Shown: piece by piece, positions 33,186 to 41,926 of the stretch
Numbering within the stretch: position 1 is the first letter of the stretch
Layout: each line of letters opens with the position of its first letter
Assembly: GCF_042682045.1 (NCBI RefSeq)
Contig: NZ_JBHUGS010000001.1
Span: 806,001-870,000, forward strand
Direction of reading: 5' to 3'
DNA from: Sphingomonas_R arantia
Lineage (GTDB): Bacteria > Pseudomonadota > Alphaproteobacteria > Sphingomonadales > Sphingomonadaceae
DNA length: 64,000 nucleotides
The notes under the pieces: model-generated
Seen by the model: only the letters and a program-made list of their open reading frames with translations
Database searches by the model: none
What the model was told of the DNA's origin: nothing
Made by a program: the position numbers and the translations under genes

Positions 33186-34028
33186 CTAGCGGCAGGGGCC
33201 GAGCCCCGTGCGGACGACGGCATAGTCCGCGCGAGCGGCGGCATTGTCCTCGGGCGACAACGCAGAGGTGGCCGCTTCCGGTAGGGCGGCAGGCAGTCCG
33301 CAGGCGAGCCGGTACCAGAGTAGCGTGTCCCGCGCGGGGGCCGCGGCGGTTTCGTCGACGATATCGGACAGCGAAACGGCCCAGCGCGGCTGTTCGCCCG
33401 GCCGCCGGAGGATGCTGAGCGAGACCGGCTTCGCGCTGGCGGTGGTGAGGAAGATCTGCGTCTCGCTTTCGCCCGGCAATGAGCCCGGAACGTGGAACGC
33501 GCTGGAGATGCCGGTGATCGCCGGCGGGGCATCGGGTGCCACCAGAGCGGTGGCCAGCGTGCGGAGCCGTTGTTCGGTGCCTGGGGTCCAGTCGAGCTGC
33601 GCGCCGGAGCCGACGAGCTGGAGTTCGGCCGGACGACCCGCGACCGGCGCGGCGAGCAGCAGCACGCGCTGACCCTTCGGCTTGGGCGGGCGGCCGCGCG
33701 CCTCGGACGGCAGATCGACCAGATAGCTTACGCGCGCGGGCAGGCCGCCTCTGCCGCGGAGCAGCGTAACAAGGTCCGCCTCGACGAAGAAACGTGTCGC
33801 ACCGGGGACGATGCCGGGGGCCTCGGCAGGCTTCAAACGGACGGCGCGGCGAATCTCTACGCCTGCGATGACGGGTGCGCGGACCGCGAGATCGGCGAGG
33901 GCCGCGAAGCCGGGACCGGCGGTTGTAGCCGTCGCAGGGGCCTGCTGCGCCTGCGAAGCGACCGGGGCGGCACCCAGCGCGAAAAGCGGGATCAGAAGCG
34001 AAGTCACGGAAATACGGGGCTTTTGCAC
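33186..34028 (-). CDS. Exported hypothetical protein
   Basis: 280 residues from GTG 34028, which places a signal peptide (TSLLIPLFALGAAPVASQAQ) at the N-terminus; longer in-frame starts would bury it. The mature part is beta-rich with RFFVEADLVTLLRGRGGLPARVSYLVDLP and no known catalytic motif. C-terminal ends in GLGPCR with another Cys in LACGLP, possibly a disulfide. Periplasmic location is likely. Convergent with folB (4-base gap) and divergent from tonB. Family not recognised. Confidence 0.65.
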   Translation of the reverse strand: MQKPRISVTSLLIPLFALGAAPVASQAQQAPATATTAGPGFAALADLAVRAPVIAGVEIRRAVRLKPAEAPGIVPGATRFFVEADLVTLLRGRGGLPARVSYLVDLPSEARGRPPKPKGQRVLLLAAPVAGRPAELQLVGSGAQLDWTPGTEQRLRTLATALVAPDAPPAITGISSAFHVPGSLPGESETQIFLTTASAKPVSLSILRRPGEQPRWAVSLSDIVDETAAAPARDTLLWYRLACGLPAALPEAATSALSPEDNAAARADYAVVRTGLGPCR

Positions 34029-34110
34029 GGTCTGGTCGCCTTCATCGTCGCTCTGTTCGTGCGGCCAACATGCCCGGCGCAGACCTGCCTGTCGAACTCC
34101 GACAAATGGT

Positions 34111-34140
34111 TTGACGCCGCAACGAGTGTCGCGATACAAA
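34111..34140 (+). promoter_or_regulatory. Candidate promoter for the tonB-exbBDD operon
   Basis: TTGACG (34111-34116) and TACAAA (34135-34140) with an 18-base spacer, 131 bases ahead of the tonB start. The first box matches 5 of 6 of the consensus. Confidence 0.4.
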
Positions 34141-34270
34141 GTCTTAATACGTCAACAAACGCCGAATAAGTATGGCGGATGTAGGGCGAACGGGTGGCCT
34201 TGTGCTGTCCCGCGTCGCATGGGAGTTCCAGGGGCACCGAGCGTGTCGGTCGAAGGAGAGACCTTGGTTA

Positions 34271-34957
34271 ATGGCATACGCTGATTCCCAAACCATGAGC
34301 ACGCGAAAGCTGGTTTCGATCGGCTTCGTCATCGTGCTGCATGTGTTGCTCGGATACGCCTTCATGAACGGCCTCAGTTTGAGCGTCATCAAGGAGAAGG
34401 TCGAGGATCTGAAGACGTTCAACGTCGAAGAGCCGCCGCCCCCGCCCGAGCCGCCGCCCCCACCGCCGCCGGAAACGCCTCAGGTCGTTCCGCCGCCGCA
34501 GGTCGTGTCGCCGCCGCCGATCGTGCGGACCCCGGTCGTCACGCCACCGCAGGTTCGGGTCGTTCGCGACGCGCCGCCGCCGACGCTTACGACGGTCGCA
34601 CCGACCATCGTCGCCCCGACGCCGCCCGCTCCGGCTCCTGCCGTGGCACCGGTTGCATCGAAGGCTGCTGCGGCACGGGGTAATCCGGGTTCGTGGGTTA
34701 CGGCCGACGACTATCCGCCGAGCTCCATCCGTAATGCGGAACAGGGCACGTCGGGTCTGACGTTCGACGTGAACGCCCAGGGCCGGATCGAGAATTGCCG
34801 GGTCACGTCCTCCAGCGGTTCGAGCGCGCTCGACGATACGGCTTGCCGGCTCGTCACCCGGCGTGGTCGGTATTCGCCGGCACTCGATCAGGCGGGCAAC
34901 CCGATTGCGGGTGGCACGAAGACGCTGCGCTTCACCTGGCGTCTGCCGGAAGAGTGA
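34271..34957 (+). CDS. tonB: TonB-family energy transducer
   Basis: 228 residues. One N-terminal transmembrane anchor (VSIGFVIVLHVLLGYAFMNG) with a conserved His, then a long proline-rich periplasmic spacer (EEPPPPPEPPPP and PPPQVVSPPP) and the C-terminal TonB domain (about 140-228) starting GNPGSWVTADDYPPSSI, ending KTLRFTWRLPEE. Works with ExbB/ExbD to power TonB-dependent receptors. Start ATG 34271 lies 12 bases after AAGGAG. Followed by exbB and two exbD genes in the same order as in xanthomonads and other sphingomonads. Confidence 0.93.
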   Translation: MAYADSQTMSTRKLVSIGFVIVLHVLLGYAFMNGLSLSVIKEKVEDLKTFNVEEPPPPPEPPPPPPPETPQVVPPPQVVSPPPIVRTPVVTPPQVRVVRDAPPPTLTTVAPTIVAPTPPAPAPAVAPVASKAAAARGNPGSWVTADDYPPSSIRNAEQGTSGLTFDVNAQGRIENCRVTSSSGSSALDDTACRLVTRRGRYSPALDQAGNPIAGGTKTLRFTWRLPEE

Positions 34958-35041
34958 TCTGACTTTCCTCCGGGCGGTACGACGATCGCACCGTCCGGAC
35001 CTATCAACCGCATATCCCTATTCGTGAAGGACCAACCCATC

Positions 35042-35797
35042 ATGGCAACCCCGACCGCCGCCGCCGCGGAAAACCAATTCGGCCTGATGGCCGCGCTCGA
35101 GCAGGGCGGCGTTATCGCCTGGACCGTGTTCATCATCCTGGTGATCATGTCCGCCGCCAGCTGGTACATCCTGTTCACCAAGCTGTTCGAGCAGCAGAAG
35201 ATCCTGAATCAGGCGAAGCGCATGCGCACGTCGTTCTGGGGGACGCCGTCGATCCGCGAAGGCGCAAACAAGCTCGAGAAGAACTCGGCCTATCGCCAGA
35301 TCGCCGATGACGGCCTGCGCGCGCAGGACGAGCACACCAAGCTGACCGACCCGGTCGACCAGCATGAATGGCTCGGTTCGTCGCTCGGTCGCAGCCAGGC
35401 CGCGATCAACTCGAAGCTGGGCAACGGCCTGGCCGTCCTCGCAACCGTCGGTTCGACCTCGCCGTTCATCGGCCTGTTCGGTACCGTGATCGGCATCTAC
35501 CGCGCGCTCATCAAGATCGGCGCCTCGGGTCAGGCATCGATCGACGCCGTTGCCGGCCCGGTGGGTGAAGCACTCATCATGACCGCACTCGGCCTGGCCG
35601 TCGCGGTTCCTGCGGTGCTCGCCTACAACTGGCTGATCCGTCGCAACAAGGTGATCGCCGAGCAGCTGGGTTCGTTCGCGACCGACCTGCATGGCTACAT
35701 GGTGTCGAACGGTGCACTGAAGCCGGCAATCGCTTCGGCTCGCACCGCCCCGGTCGCTCCGGTCAAGACCGGCACGGCCACCATCACCAAGTCCTGA
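35042..35797 (+). CDS. exbB: ExbB/MotA-TolQ proton channel protein
   Basis: 251 residues. Three transmembrane segments: about 22-42, then after a cytoplasmic loop 133-155 and 175-197. The second and third contain GSTSPFIGLFGTVIGIYRAL and GEALIMTALGLAVAVPAVLAYN, the MotA/TolQ/ExbB signature. Forms the inner-membrane proton channel for TonB. ATG 35042 lies 11 bases after AAGGA; GTG 35024 is possible. Between tonB and the first exbD. Confidence 0.95.
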   Translation: MATPTAAAAENQFGLMAALEQGGVIAWTVFIILVIMSAASWYILFTKLFEQQKILNQAKRMRTSFWGTPSIREGANKLEKNSAYRQIADDGLRAQDEHTKLTDPVDQHEWLGSSLGRSQAAINSKLGNGLAVLATVGSTSPFIGLFGTVIGIYRALIKIGASGQASIDAVAGPVGEALIMTALGLAVAVPAVLAYNWLIRRNKVIAEQLGSFATDLHGYMVSNGALKPAIASARTAPVAPVKTGTATITKS

Positions 35798-35910
35798 TCC
35801 CGGGGATACGACCCCTGCCCCGCCCGCCGGTGCCAAGTGGCGCGGCGGCGGGGCAGGACCCTTCGGGCGGCGACATGCCGGCCATGACCCAGCTGATAGG
35901 ATAATAGCCC

Positions 35911-36393
35911 ATGGCCATGAGTGCAGGCCCAACCGAAGACGGCGCACCGCTGTCGGACATCAACACCACCCCGCTCGTGGACGTGATGCTGGTGCTCCTC
36001 ATCATCTTCCTGATCACCGTTCCGGCGGCGATCCAGAGCATCCCCGTCCAGCTGCCGAAGGTCGTATTCGAACCGACCGTGACGAAGCCGGAGAATGTGT
36101 CGCTATCGATCCGTGGAAGCGGCAACAACTGCGAGATCTACTGGGGCAAGACCCAGGTCAACGCCCAGGAACTGATCGACCGTGCGGTCGTGAAGCTGAA
36201 GGCGGAAATCGACAAGCAGGGTGGTCCGAATGCTGCCGGCCTGGAGCTTCCCGAGGCGCACATCCGCGGCGACAGCAACACGCCTTACCGTTGCATCGGC
36301 GGCGCGATCTACCAGATGCAGCGTGCGGGTTTCGCCCGTGTCGGCTTCATCTCCGAACCGGCGCCCGGAACGGCACGCCCGCCGCGGCTGTAA
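35911..36393 (+). CDS. exbD: ExbD/TolR-family protein, first copy
   Basis: 160 residues. SDINTTPLVDVMLVLLIIFLITVP is the canonical ExbD/TolR segment with the membrane Asp (D in LVDVM) used for proton transfer. The periplasmic domain follows; it is longer than in the second copy and has two Cys (NNCEIYW and YRCIGG), possibly a disulfide. Encoded 113 bases after exbB with a weak ribosome site. Confidence 0.93.
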   Translation: MAMSAGPTEDGAPLSDINTTPLVDVMLVLLIIFLITVPAAIQSIPVQLPKVVFEPTVTKPENVSLSIRGSGNNCEIYWGKTQVNAQELIDRAVVKLKAEIDKQGGPNAAGLELPEAHIRGDSNTPYRCIGGAIYQMQRAGFARVGFISEPAPGTARPPRL

Positions 36394-36430
36394 CCAGGCC
36401 GTTGAACGAACCAGTCCAGGAGTAAATTCG

Positions 36431-36856
36431 ATGGCAATGGCCGCAGGCACCGCCGAAGGCGAGCCCATGATGGACGTCAACACCACGCCGTTGATCGACG
36501 TGATGCTGGTGTTGCTCATCATGTTCATCATCACCATCCCGATCCAGACGCACGCCGTGAAGCTCGATCTGCCGCAGGACTCGAACGATTCGACCCCGCC
36601 GCCGATCAATCCGGTGAAGAACAAGATCGTGATCACGCCGACCGGGCAGACGCTCTGGAACGGTGCGCCGCTCGATCTCGTCACGCTGCGCCAATATCTG
36701 GACCAGACCCAGACGATGTCGCCGATCCCGGAGCTTCATCTCCAGCCTGACCCGCAGGCGAAGTACGCATTGGTCGACGAAGTGCTCGCGGTGACCAAGC
36801 GCGCCAAGGTCGAGAAGATGGGCTTCGTGGGGAACGAGGCTTATTCGAACTTCTGA
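36431..36856 (+). CDS. exbD: ExbD/TolR-family protein, second copy
   Basis: 141 residues. MMDVNTTPLIDVMLVLLIMFIITIP again carries the membrane Asp. The periplasmic part lacks the cysteines of the first copy and ends AKVEKMGFVGNEAYSNF, as in the ExbD2 of xanthomonads, which there is needed for only some substrates. Good AGGAG site 11 bases upstream. Last gene of the operon; a strong terminator starts 23 bases later. Confidence 0.93.
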   Translation: MAMAAGTAEGEPMMDVNTTPLIDVMLVLLIMFIITIPIQTHAVKLDLPQDSNDSTPPPINPVKNKIVITPTGQTLWNGAPLDLVTLRQYLDQTQTMSPIPELHLQPDPQAKYALVDEVLAVTKRAKVEKMGFVGNEAYSNF

Positions 36857-36878
36857 GTTCGGACACGCGATCAATCTT

Positions 36879-36908
36879 AAGGCGGGCCGAAAGGTCCGCC
36901 TTTTTCTT
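36879..36908 (+). terminator. Rho-independent terminator of tonB-exbBDD
   Basis: AAGGCGGGCC-GAAA-GGTCCGCCTT forms a 10-bp stem with one G-T pair and a GAAA tetraloop, followed by TTTTT at 36901-36905. Confidence 0.9.
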
Positions 36909-36976
36909 GTCTGGCCGCGCGGGACGGAGGGCCGCTGTTCGGTACAAAGTCGAACTGTCGAACGTCCGAGCTGTTG

Positions 36977-37005
36977 AACAGCCAAACAGCCAAACAGCCA
37001 AACAG
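36977..37005. repeat. 8-bp tandem repeat AACAGCCA
   Basis: Three exact copies of AACAGCCA (36977-37000) plus AACAG. Lies in a 354-base stretch without genes (36857-37210) between the exbD terminator and the host-attachment gene; apart from the terminator and this array I see nothing in it. Confidence 0.8.
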
Positions 37006-37210
37006 TCGGGCCGTGGGCTAAATGGCGGACGGACGCTGGATCACAATGACGCGAGGACGCCTGGTCCCGCTCAGTTGTTCGGATGATGTGTCCGAGGAAG
37101 GATGAGACGGGTCACACGTAGAGTGGAGCCGAACAGCGGGCGCCCGAGTGTAACCCGTCAAGATTCGCCTTTGACCGCGCCGCGGGGCGGCACGGTCAGA
37201 GGGGCAATGG

Positions 37211-37615
37211 TCAGGCCGCGGCGATCGAGCGTTCGATGTCGGCGGTGTCGTGACCGGTGAGGTCCTTGGAGATCTCGCCCAGCAATATGGCGCTCAGCGT
37301 CTTATGATAGTGCTTGCGCAGTTCGCCGAGGGTGCGGGGGGCTGCAATCACGATCAGCTTCTGGACCTTGTGGTCGAGAACCTGCTTGTTGAGCAGCGCG
37401 GCGATTCCGGCCGCGAAGGCGTCTTCGTTCTGCTGGCTGTCGGACGGATTGGCCGAGCTGCTCTGGTGGCGGCTACCCGAACCCATATTGTCGTCGTCGA
37501 CCTTCACCTTCGGCAGGCCGGTGAGGCTTGGGCTGCCGGCGTCGCCGTCGTTCCGGAACAGGCGCAGCGTTTCGCCGTCCGCGACTGCGACCATGGTGCC
37601 CTTGGGAATATCCAT
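37211..37615 (-). CDS. Host-attachment-like protein (baeRF-like)
   Basis: 134 residues from ATG 37615 with GAGGA 9 bases upstream. The N-terminus MDIPKGTMVAVADGETLRLFRNDG and the later EDAFAAGIAALLNKQVLDHKVQKLIVIAAPRTLGELRKHYHKTL match the 'host attachment protein' family, which is structurally related to the release-factor-like baeRF group. The name comes from Agrobacterium work; the molecular role is unclear. The region ends with KDLTGHDTADIERSI. Single gene on the minus strand. Confidence 0.85.
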   Translation of the reverse strand: MDIPKGTMVAVADGETLRLFRNDGDAGSPSLTGLPKVKVDDDNMGSGSRHQSSSANPSDSQQNEDAFAAGIAALLNKQVLDHKVQKLIVIAAPRTLGELRKHYHKTLSAILLGEISKDLTGHDTADIERSIAAA

Positions 37616-38225
37616 CCTGATGTCCTCTGATGGTTGTGGAAGCCGCCTCAACGACCGACCGGCCGGTTCGGGCTCGTATCAACCGTCACTGGTCTTTTGA
37701 CTGAGGACGGGCTTCCCCTCGATCGAACAGGTGGGGTTGGCTCCGTGCCGCGGTGCTGCTCATGAGGTGGGCCTTAGCCTTTGGTCGACGATGGCTTGTG
37801 CGGCGCGGTTCGCCGCCGCTTCATCGTGGCTTGGAAGGACGCGGCATTTGCGAGCCGCGCCTGCGTAAGGCTGCGGTTGGGCTGGTCTGTGCGGTCTATG
37901 ATCGAAGCCGGTGCAAGGTACGGGAAAATGCGGAACCCATCGTTCGCAACGAAAGTGATCGGGGATCATCGTCCGAGGGCAGCGGAGGCAGCGACGGCGC
38001 GGCTCCATCATGACCCCGCGCCCGGGGAGGGTCAGGCCCACCCGTGAGTCGAACCGACGACGCGGTATGCAAGCCGGGGTTCAGACCGTCACGCGGCGAG
38101 TTCGGCCCCTGTACGGCCCGGCGGGGGGTGTGGTAGCGCCGACGGCAGGAAATGCGGGGGAACCGCGGTGCGCGTTCGATGCAGATCGATGCGCAGGGCG
38201 GCGTGACGCTTCGCAAGGGGGGATT
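37616..38225. other. 610-base stretch without a supported gene
   Basis: Three overlapping short frames on both strands (about 37753-38047) start from weak codons, lack ribosome sites and match nothing I recognise. It should contain promoters for the divergent host-attachment and antiporter genes. I see no repeat or RNA structure worth naming. Confidence 0.5.
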
Positions 38226-39554
38226 ATGGAACACTGGCTGGAAAGCCTGGGTCAGACGCTGTCGGGTGCGCTCGGTCCGCATGGGCCGGCGACGGCGGCG
38301 ATGGTGCAGAGCTATGCGCCGGGCGATTTCAGCATTCATTTCTTTCTGCAGTTGGCGGTGATCCTGGTCGCGTGCCGGGTCGTGGGGTGGCTGGGGCAGC
38401 GGTTGCTGGGGCAGCCGCAGGTGGTGGGGGAGATGATCGCGGGCGTCGTGCTTGGGCCGTCGCTGCTCGGGTTGCTGGCGCCCGATGTTCAGGCGGCGAT
38501 CTTCCCCGCGGCGACGCGCAACATTCTTTACAGCGGGGCGCAGCTGGGCGTCGGACTGTACATGTTTCTGGTCGGGACCACGCTCAGGATCGATCATTTC
38601 CGCGCGAAGGCGAAGAGCGCGGTGGTGGTGTCGATGGCGGGGATCGCGGCGCCGTTCGCGATCGCGTTGCTGATCGCGCCATGGCTGATGCGGGTACCGG
38701 GGCTGTTCGCGGTGGGGATTGCGCAGTTCAACGCGTCGTTGTTCCTGGGGGCGTGCATCGCGCTGACCGCGTTTCCGATGCTGGCGCGGATCATCAACGA
38801 ACGCGGGCTGGCGGGGTCGTCGCTCGGCACATTGTCGCTGACCGCCGGCGCGTTCGACGATGCCGTTTCCTGGTGCGTGCTGGCGATCGTGCTGGCGACG
38901 TTCGGGGGTGGGCCGGGCGTGGCGATCCTGGCGATCGTCGGCGGCATCCTGTGGACGCTGGTCGTGCTGATCGTGGGCCCGCGGCTGTTCGCGCCGCTCG
39001 GGCGGCAGGTGGAGCGTGAGGGGCAGTTGAGCCATGGTAGCCTGGCGCTGGTACTGATCGCGTTCTGCGTGTCGGCATTCGTGATGGATGCGATCGGCAT
39101 CCACGCGATCTTCGGCGGGTTCATCATGGGCACGGTCATGCCGCGCGGGCTGCTGGCGACCGAGGTGAAGCGGCTGGTGGAACCGGTGACGGTCGTGCTG
39201 CTGCTGCCCATGTTCTTCACCTATTCCGGGCTGAACACGCGGATGGACATGGTCAATTCGGGGCCGCTGCTGCTGATCGCGCTCGGCATCCTGGCAGCGT
39301 CGATCCTGGCGAAGGGGGGCGCATGCTATCTGGCGGCGCGGCTGACCGGGGAGGATCACCGGACCGCGATCGGAATCGGTGCGCTGATGAATTCGCGCGG
39401 GCTGATGGAGCTGATCATCATCAACATCGGGTTGCAGAAGGGGATTATCGGGCCGACATTGTTCGCAATGCTGGTGCTGATGGCGATCGTGACGACGATG
39501 ATGGCGTCGCCGATGCTCAAGCTGTTCTACGACCGGCCGGAAACCGCACGCTGA
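38226..39554 (+). CDS. Cation:proton antiporter, CPA2/Kef-type membrane domain
   Basis: 442 residues, about twelve hydrophobic helices. Family motifs: QPQVVGEMIAGVVLGPSLLG near residue 60, GLYMFLVGTTLRID, LTAGAFDDAVSWCVLA (the two Asp of the ion site) and GIGALMNSRGLMELIIINIG in the last third. Exchanges Na+ or K+ for H+ across the inner membrane. There is no cytoplasmic TrkA-N or UspA tail, so regulation differs from KefB/KefC. Start ATG 38226 after AAGGGGGG gives the family N-terminus; the in-frame upstream extension is not homologous-looking. Confidence 0.9.
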   Translation: MEHWLESLGQTLSGALGPHGPATAAMVQSYAPGDFSIHFFLQLAVILVACRVVGWLGQRLLGQPQVVGEMIAGVVLGPSLLGLLAPDVQAAIFPAATRNILYSGAQLGVGLYMFLVGTTLRIDHFRAKAKSAVVVSMAGIAAPFAIALLIAPWLMRVPGLFAVGIAQFNASLFLGACIALTAFPMLARIINERGLAGSSLGTLSLTAGAFDDAVSWCVLAIVLATFGGGPGVAILAIVGGILWTLVVLIVGPRLFAPLGRQVEREGQLSHGSLALVLIAFCVSAFVMDAIGIHAIFGGFIMGTVMPRGLLATEVKRLVEPVTVVLLLPMFFTYSGLNTRMDMVNSGPLLLIALGILAASILAKGGACYLAARLTGEDHRTAIGIGALMNSRGLMELIIINIGLQKGIIGPTLFAMLVLMAIVTTMMASPMLKLFYDRPETAR

Positions 39555-39660
39555 GCAGGCGCTGGGCCGCGGATGGGGCTTGCCTTGGTCGGGGTAGCGG
39601 AGCGATGATGACGATGCGAAGGGCGCGAACGAAGCGCCACGTGCAGGGGGAGTGAGACCG

Positions 39661-40779
39661 ATGACGCCGCAAGGGACCAATCGTCGCGACGTGTTGATGG
39701 GGATCGGCGCGGGGGCCGCATTGTCGGTGAGCAGCGTCGCCGTGGCGCAGGCGGGCGGCGGCGGGCGGAAGCTCGGCTATGCGATCGTCGGGCTGGGCAG
39801 CTATGCGACGAAGCAGATCATGCCGCGCTTCAAGGAATGCACGTCGTCGCAGCTGGTCGCGCTGGTCAGCGGGACGCCGGAGAAACTGACGCGCTATGCC
39901 GCGGAATACGGCGTGCCGGCGGCGAGCTGCTACAGCTACAAGGATTTCGACCGGATCCGCGACAATCCGGCGATCGACATCGTCTACATCGTGCTGCCGA
40001 ACAGCATGCATGCCGAATACAGCATCCGCGCGGCGCGGGCGGGCAAGCATGTGATGTGTGAGAAGCCGATGGCGGTGAGCGTGGCCGAGTGCGAGGCGAT
40101 GATCGCGGCGTCGCGCAAGGCGAACCGCAAGCTGATGATCGGATATCGCAGCCGGTTCGAGCCGTATAACCGCGAGGCGATCGCGCTGGCCCGCGGTGGT
40201 CATGTCGGGCCGACGAAGATCATCAACGCGGAACATGGTTTCACCGCGCAGCCGAACCAGTGGCGTCTGGACCACGCCCTGTCGGGCGGCGGGTCGCTGA
40301 TGGATATCGGGATCTACAGCCTGAACGCCGCGCGGTATTTGACCGGTGAGGAGCCGGTGACGGTGACCGCGGTGGAGTCGACCGACAAGAGCGACCCGCG
40401 GTTCAAGACGGTCGAGGACCGGATCGATTTCATGCTGAAGTTTCCGTCCGGGATCATCGCGAACTGCGTTTCGAGCTACAACTCGAACCACAATCGCTAC
40501 CGCATCGTCGGGCCGAACGGCTATATCGATGCGGAGCCGGCGACCGCCTATGAGGGGCAGCGCATGACGATCCGTAAGGATGGCGTGGTCGCGCCGCGCG
40601 TGCTGCCCACCGGGCAAAAGTCGCAGTTTGCCGGGCAGCTCGATCATCTGTCGGAATGCGTACTGGCGGACCGCCAGCCGATCGTGGCGGGCGAGGAGGG
40701 CTTGGCCGACCTGCGCGTGATCGAGGCGATCTACCGGTCCGCGCGCGAGGGCCGGACCGTGCGGATGGACCGGGCATGA
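39661..40779 (+). CDS. Tat-exported Gfo/Idh/MocA oxidoreductase, glucose-fructose oxidoreductase-like
   Basis: 372 residues. A twin-arginine signal (NRRDVLMGIGAGAALSVSS...AQA) precedes the Rossmann motif YAIVGLGSYA. MCEKPMAVS gives the catalytic EKP, and SGGGSLMDIGIYSLNAARYLTGEEP is typical of periplasmic GFOR-type enzymes with tightly bound NADP. Oxidises an aldose to the lactone, possibly with a ketose as acceptor. Overlaps the lactonase gene by ATGA, which fits an aldose-to-lactone-to-acid pair in the periplasm. Actual sugar is unknown. Confidence 0.87.
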   Translation: MTPQGTNRRDVLMGIGAGAALSVSSVAVAQAGGGGRKLGYAIVGLGSYATKQIMPRFKECTSSQLVALVSGTPEKLTRYAAEYGVPAASCYSYKDFDRIRDNPAIDIVYIVLPNSMHAEYSIRAARAGKHVMCEKPMAVSVAECEAMIAASRKANRKLMIGYRSRFEPYNREAIALARGGHVGPTKIINAEHGFTAQPNQWRLDHALSGGGSLMDIGIYSLNAARYLTGEEPVTVTAVESTDKSDPRFKTVEDRIDFMLKFPSGIIANCVSSYNSNHNRYRIVGPNGYIDAEPATAYEGQRMTIRKDGVVAPRVLPTGQKSQFAGQLDHLSECVLADRQPIVAGEEGLADLRVIEAIYRSAREGRTVRMDRA

Positions 40780-41816
40780 CGCCGATGTGGTCGCGGCGGG
40801 CGCTGTGCGGGGCGGCGCTGGCGGTGCCGTTCGCAGGGCCGGCGCTGGGGCAGGTGGCGAGGCCGGGCCGCGTGCTGCGCGTGACGGGGGGCGTGCGGCG
40901 GCTCGATCCGGGGCTGGACGCGGTGATCGATGCGAAGGCGCCGGTCGAGGTGCTGGGCGAGGGCTATCGCTGGGCCGAGGGGCCGGTCTGGGTACCGCAG
41001 CGTAACTGGCTGCTGTTCGCGGACGTGCCGGGCAACACGGTGTGGCGCTGGCGCGAGGGGGCGGGGATCGACCGCTTCATGAAGCCGTCCGGGCTGGCCG
41101 AGCCGGTGCCGGCCGCGTTCAACGAGGCGGGGCTGAACGGGATGGCGATGGACGCCGCCGGGCGGTTGATCGCGGCGGACAGCGGGACGCGCGCAGTGGT
41201 GCGCGTCGACCTCGAGACGAAGCGCAAGACGATCCTGGCGCGCGGATATCAGGGCAAGCGGTTCAACAGCCCCAATACGGTGGCGGTGGCGCAGAACGGG
41301 GCAATCTTCTTCACCGACCCGCCTTACGGGTTGAAGGAACAGGACACGTCGCCGTTGCGCGAACTGACGTTCCAGGGGCTGTTCCGGCTCGATCCGGACG
41401 GGCAGGTCCACCTCCTCGATGCGCGGCAGCGGCGGCCGAACGGGCTTGGCCTGTCGCCGGACGGGCGGACGTTGTACCTCGCGCTGTCGGACGAGACGAT
41501 GCCGCAGGTGCTGGCCTATCCGCTCGATGCGCGCGGCGATGTCGGCCCGGCGCGGGTGTTCCGCGACATGCGGCCGGAGCAGGCGGCGGGCGGCAGCGGA
41601 TTGCCGGACGGGATCGCGGTCGACCGTGCCGGACGGCTGTTCGCGACCGGGCCGGGCGGCGTGCATGTCCTGACGCCGAGCGGGAATCTGCTCGGCATTA
41701 TCTCGACGGGCAAGACGGTCGCGAACTGCTGCTTCGGCGGGCCGGACCGGCGGACGTTGTTCATGACGTCGAGCGACATGCTGGCGCGGGTGCGGACGCG
41801 GACGGCGGGATTATAA
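40776..41816 (+). CDS. SMP-30/gluconolactonase-family lactonase, exported
   Basis: 346 residues. Signal peptide SRRALCGAALAVPFAGPALGQ begins with a twin arginine, so Tat export is possible. Metal ligands of the six-bladed propeller: Glu in YRWAEGPVW, Asn in RPNGLGLSPDG and Asp in LPDGIAVD. Hydrolyses sugar lactones. Its start overlaps the GFOR-like stop (ATGA). Caulobacter XylC (xylonolactonase) is of the same family, so this gene is a candidate to supply that step for the xylose locus starting 3 kb downstream; that is inference. Confidence 0.87.
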   Translation: MTPMWSRRALCGAALAVPFAGPALGQVARPGRVLRVTGGVRRLDPGLDAVIDAKAPVEVLGEGYRWAEGPVWVPQRNWLLFADVPGNTVWRWREGAGIDRFMKPSGLAEPVPAAFNEAGLNGMAMDAAGRLIAADSGTRAVVRVDLETKRKTILARGYQGKRFNSPNTVAVAQNGAIFFTDPPYGLKEQDTSPLRELTFQGLFRLDPDGQVHLLDARQRRPNGLGLSPDGRTLYLALSDETMPQVLAYPLDARGDVGPARVFRDMRPEQAAGGSGLPDGIAVDRAGRLFATGPGGVHVLTPSGNLLGIISTGKTVANCCFGGPDRRTLFMTSSDMLARVRTRTAGL

Positions 41817-41926
41817 CGACGGGGCCGATCCGCGTTTGCCGGGGCGGTGCGGCGTGCTAGCCACGGTGTCAGCAGCGGGCAGCGGTCCGCCGAGCAACGA
41901 TAATGATACGCCAGGGGTAGGGTGAC

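Noticed and set aside
37753..38047. Overlapping short frames on both strands
   Set aside because: Weak starts, no ribosome sites, no motif; treated as non-coding.
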